Below, piece by piece: positions 1 to 5,372 of a stretch of DNA of 5,372 nucleotides. Below the pieces are notes generated by a model. That model made no database searches. It saw only the letters and a program-made list of their open reading frames with translations, and was not told the origin of the DNA. This DNA comes from Bacteroidales bacterium (lineage in GTDB: Bacteria; Bacteroidota; Bacteroidia; Bacteroidales; UBA12481). The stretch spans positions 1-5,372 of the forward strand of contig JAGHDB010000187.1 of NCBI GenBank assembly GCA_021160155.1, written 5' to 3'. Position 1 is the stretch's first letter. Each line of letters begins with the position of its first letter. The position numbers and the translations under genes are program-made.

Positions 1-1
1 A

Positions 2-583
2 GAAGGTATTAACCAAGTGAAAAAAAAACAATTATATATTAAAGGCAAACCGGTAGACAGCATTCACCGTGACCGGATCCTTGATGTTGTGCTGGCAATA
101 GATGAGATACGCGATGCCACTGTGTTCAGCACACCCGACGGTATGCTGCATATCCGGATCCGTCAACGTGACCCGCGGGTCAGAATTATGGGTCCAACCC
201 GGTCATTCTACCTTGATGAAAACGGACAGGTACTGAGGTTGTCGGATAAATATTCTGCGCGGGTACTGGTCGTCACCGGTACTGATGATGAGGACTTTGC
301 ACAGCACCAACTGTTTGCTTTATCCGAATATATCCGCAGCGATCCGTTTCTCAAGTCCCTGATAGAGGAGGTGCATGTGTTTAAAGACCAGACAATTGAG
401 ATTATACCACGTGTAGGCGGCCAACGGATATTTTTCGGAAGACCTGACGGGTATGCCTGGAAACTCACCAAATTACGGGCATTTTATGAGCAAGGTCTGC
501 CGGCTGTTGGATGGAATCGGTATGAGTCTATTGATTTGCGTTTCTCAAATCAGGTAGTAGCACGAAAAAAACCAGAGATATAA
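2..583 (+). CDS. ftsQ: Cell division protein FtsQ (5'-partial)
   Basis: FtsQ is a single-pass inner-membrane divisome protein whose periplasmic part (POTRA plus beta domain) binds FtsB/FtsL and connects the Z-ring to septal wall synthesis. Only its C-terminal 193 codons are visible. The frame is open from base 2 through a GTG at 17, and the cytoplasmic N-terminus, membrane helix and first part of the POTRA domain are missing, so this is a gene cut by the window edge and GTG 17 is unlikely to be the true start. Seen, in visible-residue numbering: QRDPRVRI (55-62), the usual 'QR.P..R' step at the POTRA/beta junction; FYLDENGQ (69-76); VVTG (90-93); and, near the end, GWNRYESIDLRF (170-181) and NQVVARK (183-189), a typical Bacteroidota FtsQ ending. 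The TAA stop lies 6 bases before ftsA, the standard dcw order. The family assignment is firm; no unusual residues were noticed. Confidence 0.9.
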   Translation, partial: EGINQVKKKQLYIKGKPVDSIHRDRILDVVLAIDEIRDATVFSTPDGMLHIRIRQRDPRVRIMGPTRSFYLDENGQVLRLSDKYSARVLVVTGTDDEDFAQHQLFALSEYIRSDPFLKSLIEEVHVFKDQTIEIIPRVGGQRIFFGRPDGYAWKLTKLRAFYEQGLPAVGWNRYESIDLRFSNQVVARKKPEI

Positions 584-589
584 TATACC

Positions 590-1852
590 ATGGGGAAAAG
601 AGAAATTATATCGGCTATTGACATCGGAACCACAAAAATCGTGGCGCTGATTGCCGAACGGACAAAAGATCAGAAGTACGAAGTGCTCGGACTCGGTAAA
701 GCCCCGTCGCACGGTGTGAAGCGGGGTGTGGTGATCCATATTGACGAAACTGTTGAGGCCATTGCGAAAGCCCGCGACGAAGCCGAACAAATGGCCGGAT
801 ACCGGATGAGTGAAGTTTATGTGGGTATTGCCGGTCAGCATATTAAGAGCATCAAGAACCGCAATCAGAAATATATTGATGAAGAGGAAATCGGGCAGGA
901 GGATGTGGATTATCTCTTTGAACAAATGTCACGGACTCCGATGGATCCCGGTGAAGAGATTCTGCATGTGATCCCGCAGAGTTATATCGTGGATGAGGAG
1001 ACGGATGTTACCCGCCCAGTCGGCATGTCGGGTCGTGTGCTTGAAGCCAATTTTCACCTGGTGATCGGCCGAATTGATTCGGCTAAAAACATCACTAAAT
1101 GCGTGGAACGGGCAGGATTAAAAGTAAAAAAGCTGATCCTGGAGCCGTTGGCATCGGCTACTGCCTGTCTGACAGATGACGAGCGTGAGGCAGGGGTGGT
1201 GCTGGTGGATATCGGAGGAGGGACCACGGATGTGGCGGTATTTTATAATGATGTAGTGCGTCATACTGCGGTGATACCCTTTGGCGGCAACGTGGTGACC
1301 AACGATATCAAGGAGGGGTGCTCCATTTTGCTTCGGCATGCCGAGGCGCTGAAAACACAATTCGGATCGGCTATGGGTGATACGGCACCTGAAGATAAAG
1401 TGGTGACTATTCCCGGAATCAGCGGCCGTGATCCGCGCGAGATCAGCTTTAAGAATCTGGCTTACATCATTCAGGCGCGGATGGATGAGATCCTGGATGC
1501 GGTATCTTTTGAGATTGATGAATCGGGATATGCCGAGAAGCTGAGCGCCGGTATTGTACTTACCGGCGGTGGTTCGATGCTGAAAGACCTGCCGCAACTG
1601 GTCAGTTTCAAAACCAGTTTTGATGTCAGAATGGGATATCCCGGCCAGCACCTGGTGCCGGATACGGATACGTCAATTAATCAGCCTATTTACGCGACCG
1701 GGATCGGACTGGTGATGGAGGGGTATGATGCGGGTCCGACGATGGTAAAATCATCTTATAAAAGAATAAAAAAGCCGCAGGGAGCGGGAATTGTTGAGAA
1801 GATACAAAACGGCTGGACCAAATTTTTTAATGACGAGAGTGATCGGTTTTAA
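590..1852 (+). CDS. ftsA: Cell division protein FtsA, actin-like membrane tether of the Z-ring
   Basis: FtsA is a cytoplasmic actin-fold ATPase that anchors FtsZ filaments to the inner membrane and recruits later divisome proteins. The 420-residue product is of normal length. Visible motifs are phosphate-1 AIDIGTTK (9-16), the FtsA-specific 1C (SHS2) region around residues 84-165 with VIPQSYIVDEE (128-138), phosphate-2 VLVDIGGGTTDVAVF (204-218) and the adenosine motif GIVLTGGGSMLKDLP (321-335). The C-terminus, GIVEKIQNGWTKFF (400-413), fits the amphipathic membrane-targeting helix of the family and is followed by a short polar end. The ATG at 590 gives the expected N-terminus directly before phosphate-1. 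There is no Shine-Dalgarno sequence upstream (AT-rich), as is common in Bacteroidota. The gene lies between ftsQ (6-base gap) and ftsZ-1 (11-base gap). Two FtsZ proteins follow, and only FtsZ-2 carries the peptide FtsA normally binds. Confidence 0.97.
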   Translation: MGKREIISAIDIGTTKIVALIAERTKDQKYEVLGLGKAPSHGVKRGVVIHIDETVEAIAKARDEAEQMAGYRMSEVYVGIAGQHIKSIKNRNQKYIDEEEIGQEDVDYLFEQMSRTPMDPGEEILHVIPQSYIVDEETDVTRPVGMSGRVLEANFHLVIGRIDSAKNITKCVERAGLKVKKLILEPLASATACLTDDEREAGVVLVDIGGGTTDVAVFYNDVVRHTAVIPFGGNVVTNDIKEGCSILLRHAEALKTQFGSAMGDTAPEDKVVTIPGISGRDPREISFKNLAYIIQARMDEILDAVSFEIDESGYAEKLSAGIVLTGGGSMLKDLPQLVSFKTSFDVRMGYPGQHLVPDTDTSINQPIYATGIGLVMEGYDAGPTMVKSSYKRIKKPQGAGIVEKIQNGWTKFFNDESDRF

Positions 1853-1863
1853 AACAGAAAGTC

Positions 1864-3132
1864 ATGAATGAAGAGCGTTACACCTTTGACCTGCCTGACG
1901 AAGAACCCCGGATCATTAAGGTGATCGGGGTGGGCGGTGGTGGCAGCAATGCCGTGAACCACATGTACCAGGAGGGTATCCAGGGGGTGAGTTTTGTGGT
2001 TTGCAATACCGACAACCAGGCCCTGCAAAACAGTCCGGTGAGCACACGGATACAGCTCGGCCGTACACTTACTTTTGGAAGGGGTGCGGGCAATGAACCG
2101 ATGATGGGTCGTGAGGCGGCATTGGAGAGTATTGAGGAGATCCGGCAGGTTTTGTCGGGTGGTACAAAAATGGTGTTTCTCACCGCCGGTATGGGTGGCG
2201 GCACGGGAACCGGTGCTGCACCGGTGATTGCCGAATTATCCCGGGAGATGGATATTCTCACGGTGGGTATTGTAACTCTGCCGTTTAGTTTCGAGGGAGA
2301 GAAACGGTGGAACCAGGCCATCGAAGGCATCCGCGAATTGAAAGACCGGGTGGATGCCCTGTTGATCATCCACAACGACCGGCTTCGTGAAATTTACGGC
2401 GACCAGAAACTGTCGGTGGCATTCGGATATGCCGATAATGTACTGACCATGGCGGCAAAGGGGATTGCCGAGATTATCACCGTTCCGGGATATGTCAATG
2501 TGGATTATGCTGATGTACGCACAGTGATGGACAGCAGCGGGGTGGCCATTATGGGAGCAGCTACGGCATCCGGCGAACAGCGGGCGCGCCAGGCGATCGA
2601 ATCGGCTCTGGTATCGCCGCTGCTGAATAACAATAATCTTAAAGGAGCTAAAAATATTCTGCTGAATGTGATCTCGGGCACGCAGGAGGTGTTGATGGAT
2701 GAGATCACAGAAATCATGGATTTTGTACGCCAGTGCACAGGAATCGAATCGGATATTATCTGGGGCAATACCTTCGACGAATCGCTGGGTGATGCTCTGT
2801 CGGTTACCATTGTGGCAACAGGATTGAAAGAGGAGATAGGTATCGGGGAACTGAAACCCGATTACCGGAATAAAAAGAAATTTATTATCAATGATGAGGG
2901 TAAGGCAGAGGAAGTATCTGATGAAGAGATGCCTGAATCTCCTGAAAAAAGCGAAATCCCCTTTGAGGTGGATGGCCGCGAGACAGAGCCGCAACTAACA
3001 CTCCGGGAGACAGATCTTGAGCCCGAGCCTGCTCCGGTTCGCCGGCGGAAAAAGCAGAAAGAAAAATCCAGGGGATGGATCCAGACTACACTGGGCGACC
3101 TGTTTGACAGTAACGATACAAAAATGAAATAA
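1864..3132 (+). CDS. ftsZ: Cell division protein FtsZ, first tandem copy (FtsZ-1), lacking the canonical C-terminal peptide
   Basis: This is a tubulin-like GTPase that polymerises into the cytokinetic ring. In 422 residues it has a short N-terminal tail with FDLP (8-11), the T1 glycine loop GVGGGGSNA (22-30), NTD (48-50), the tubulin signature GGGTGTG (111-117), TLPFSFEG (138-145), FGYAD (187-191; the Asp that normally contacts guanine is kept) and the catalytic T7 loop NVDYADV (212-218) with its Asn and both Asp present. It therefore looks able to bind and hydrolyse GTP. The globular part ends near residue 321 (VATGL). The next 70 residues are an acidic linker (EGKAEEVSDEEMPESPEKSE). The end is unusual: there is no 'PA(F/Y)..R' FtsA-binding peptide and no Bacteroidota-type '.NNS.LHD.VD' terminus, but a basic run RRRKKQKEKSR (393-403) and then GWIQTTLGDLFDSND (404-418). 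The ATG at 1864 aligns with the start of FtsZ-2. The gene is intact and under evident coding constraint. Which of the two copies is the ancestral one cannot be settled here. Confidence 0.96.
   Translation: MNEERYTFDLPDEEPRIIKVIGVGGGGSNAVNHMYQEGIQGVSFVVCNTDNQALQNSPVSTRIQLGRTLTFGRGAGNEPMMGREAALESIEEIRQVLSGGTKMVFLTAGMGGGTGTGAAPVIAELSREMDILTVGIVTLPFSFEGEKRWNQAIEGIRELKDRVDALLIIHNDRLREIYGDQKLSVAFGYADNVLTMAAKGIAEIITVPGYVNVDYADVRTVMDSSGVAIMGAATASGEQRARQAIESALVSPLLNNNNLKGAKNILLNVISGTQEVLMDEITEIMDFVRQCTGIESDIIWGNTFDESLGDALSVTIVATGLKEEIGIGELKPDYRNKKKFIINDEGKAEEVSDEEMPESPEKSEIPFEVDGRETEPQLTLRETDLEPEPAPVRRRKKQKEKSRGWIQTTLGDLFDSNDTKMK
3037..3129 (+). other. Atypical C-terminal segment of FtsZ-1: basic cluster plus possible amphipathic helix
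   Basis: Codons 392-422 of ftsZ-1 encode a run of Arg and Lys (393-403) and then GWIQTTLGDLFDSND. Hydrophobic residues W405, I406, L410, L413 and F414 could line one face of a short helix next to the basic patch, the general design of a membrane-binding tail. The FtsA encoded upstream ends in a loosely comparable way (QNGWTKFFNDESD). This is a reading of the sequence, not a recognised domain. The segment could instead be a binding site for another division protein. Confidence 0.5.
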
Positions 3133-3135
3133 CCT

Positions 3136-4569
<1,434 letters not shown>

Positions 4570-4575
4570 ACCAAA

Positions 4576-5322
4576 ATGGACCAGAATGAATTAGATATCC
4601 TGGAATTACATAAAAATCCGGGGAAACTGTTAATTCGCTACCAGCCGTATATCCGGATGATCATTATCAGTTACCTAAACCGGGGATGCGGGCATCGCAG
4701 TGACCTTGAGGATATGATTCAGGAAGTAAACCGTAAATTACTCGAGCGAATGCCGAGGATTCGAGACCGGTTCAACGGGAAAAGCTGTTTCAAAACCTAT
4801 TTCTCCGTAGTGATTCGTAATGTTTTTCTGGAAGAGGTGCGGAAAGTGCACATGGTGGCCGAGCCGCCACCCACCGAAAACTATCTGAATGGTTTACAGG
4901 ATCGTCCACCGGGAGAATTAGTAATCAGACAGGAGATAGAACGATTACAACGGGCGATCAGCCTGTTCGGAAATGAAGGGCCATTGATCCGGTTAACGCT
5001 GCGTTTCCTTTTCAATATAGAGCTTACTCCGGATGACCTGACGGGATTTCAGTTGACAGACGAAACCGGCGACGGACATGAATTGCTTTACGCGTTGAAT
5101 CAATTTAATAGTATGTTGCGTAAAGAGAGATTGAAAGTATTAAGTGAAATTTTACCCCGACTGGGTGTGAAGCCGCGCAAACCTGACGCATTGCGTAAAT
5201 GGTTCAACAGCCGTTTTAAAGGATTATTGCAGTTGATGAACGGAGATCCTCCCACATCGGCCTATACGGGAGAAACCCTGCAGATCCTGGTTGAAAAATG
5301 GGATGAATATGAAAAAAAATGA
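4576..5322 (+). CDS. Sigma-70 family-like protein with region 2 and a divergent C-terminal half
   Basis: The 248-residue product begins 6 bases after the ftsZ-2 stop. Residues 15-90 read as sigma-70 region 2: LLIRYQPYIRMIIISYL (18-34), the core-polymerase-binding helix DLEDMIQEVNRKLLERM (43-59), then FKTYFSVVIRNVFLEEVRK (72-90), equivalent to the 2.3/2.4 promoter-melting and -10 recognition helix of ECF-type sigmas. A Pro-rich link (EPPPT, 96-100) follows. The second half, from residue 114, is mainly helical in appearance (LIRLTLRFLFNIELTPDDL at 137-155; KPDALRKWFNSRFKGLLQLM at 202-221) but shows no clear region 4 helix-turn-helix for -35 binding. No membrane segment or signal peptide is seen. 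It may be a divergent sigma factor with its own kind of C-terminal domain, or a sigma-like regulator. Its targets are unknown; the operon position suggests a tie to division or growth state. The ATG at 4576 is chosen because it directly follows ftsZ-2; no Shine-Dalgarno sequence supports it. Confidence 0.75.
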   Translation: MDQNELDILELHKNPGKLLIRYQPYIRMIIISYLNRGCGHRSDLEDMIQEVNRKLLERMPRIRDRFNGKSCFKTYFSVVIRNVFLEEVRKVHMVAEPPPTENYLNGLQDRPPGELVIRQEIERLQRAISLFGNEGPLIRLTLRFLFNIELTPDDLTGFQLTDETGDGHELLYALNQFNSMLRKERLKVLSEILPRLGVKPRKPDALRKWFNSRFKGLLQLMNGDPPTSAYTGETLQILVEKWDEYEKK

Positions 5323-5372
5323 GTAAAATTTTTCCATTTGAATAAGTAAAATGCATATATATAATATGAATG
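5323..5372 (+). other. AT-rich 3' end of window, possible intergenic or promoter region
   Basis: These 50 bases are far richer in A and T than the genes before them. They hold AAAATTTTT (5326-5334), a TTTG (5337-5340) and an alternating TA run (5356-5361) ending in TATAATATG. The TTTG lies 19 bases before TATAATAT, which only partly fits the Bacteroidota pattern TTG...TAnnTTTG. No GC-rich hairpin with a T-run is visible, so there is no recognisable terminator. In-frame ATGs at 5351 and 5366 could start a next gene, but too little sequence remains to judge. Confidence 0.25.

Noticed and set aside
17..19. GTG as the start codon of the first gene
   Set aside because: The frame stays open upstream to the window edge. 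The product from GTG would lack the membrane helix and half of the POTRA domain expected in FtsQ. Treated as an internal codon of a truncated gene.
1118..1651. 177-codon open frame on the - strand within ftsA
   Set aside because: It is antisense to conserved FtsA motifs and the protein has low-complexity composition with no family resemblance.
5319..5345. ATG overlapping the stop of the sigma-like gene (ATGA), opening an 8-codon frame
   Set aside because: It ends at TAA after MSKIFPFE. Too short and unsupported to call a gene or leader peptide.

Overview
The window is a compact stretch of a division and cell wall (dcw) cluster from a bacterium that looks like a member of the Bacteroidota. 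The evidence is the order ftsQ-ftsA-ftsZ, the 'F(D/N)LP' N-terminal motif of both FtsZ proteins, an FtsZ C-terminus ending in 'NNSYLHDAVD', the 'SFYLDENGQ...VLVVTG' and 'GWNRYESIDLRF' blocks of FtsQ, and start codons without Shine-Dalgarno sequences. I cannot place it below phylum level with confidence.

Layout, all on the + strand: (1) the 3' part of ftsQ (to 583; its beginning lies outside the window); (2) a complete ftsA (590-1852); (3) a first complete ftsZ, called here ftsZ-1 (1864-3132); (4) a second complete ftsZ, called here ftsZ-2 (3136-4569); (5) a sigma-70 region-2-like protein (4576-5322); (6) a 50-base AT-rich end. Gaps between genes are only 6, 11, 3 and 6 bases, with no terminator or promoter recognised between them, so the five genes are probably co-transcribed.

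The striking content is the tandem pair of ftsZ genes. The two GTPase domains align without a gap over residues 1-320 (187 identical positions by my hand count, about 58%), and both keep the GTP-binding and catalytic motifs. They diverge completely after about residue 321. FtsZ-2 has a long Pro/Glu-rich linker, a recognisable FtsA-binding-type C-terminal peptide (VPAFKRR) and a Bacteroidota-style terminal tail. FtsZ-1 has a shorter acidic linker and no such peptide. It ends instead in a basic cluster followed by a possibly amphipathic segment (GWIQTTLGDLFD) that loosely resembles the membrane-targeting end of the FtsA encoded next door.

The inferred picture is a two-FtsZ division machine. Both subunits would polymerise, possibly together. 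FtsZ-2 would be tethered through FtsA, and FtsZ-1 would be either untethered or attached in its own way. FtsQ would link to the periplasmic divisome. The sigma-like protein has a believable core-RNA-polymerase-binding region 2 but no recognisable standard region 4. Its place in the operon suggests, without proving, a link between division gene expression and a transcriptional programme.
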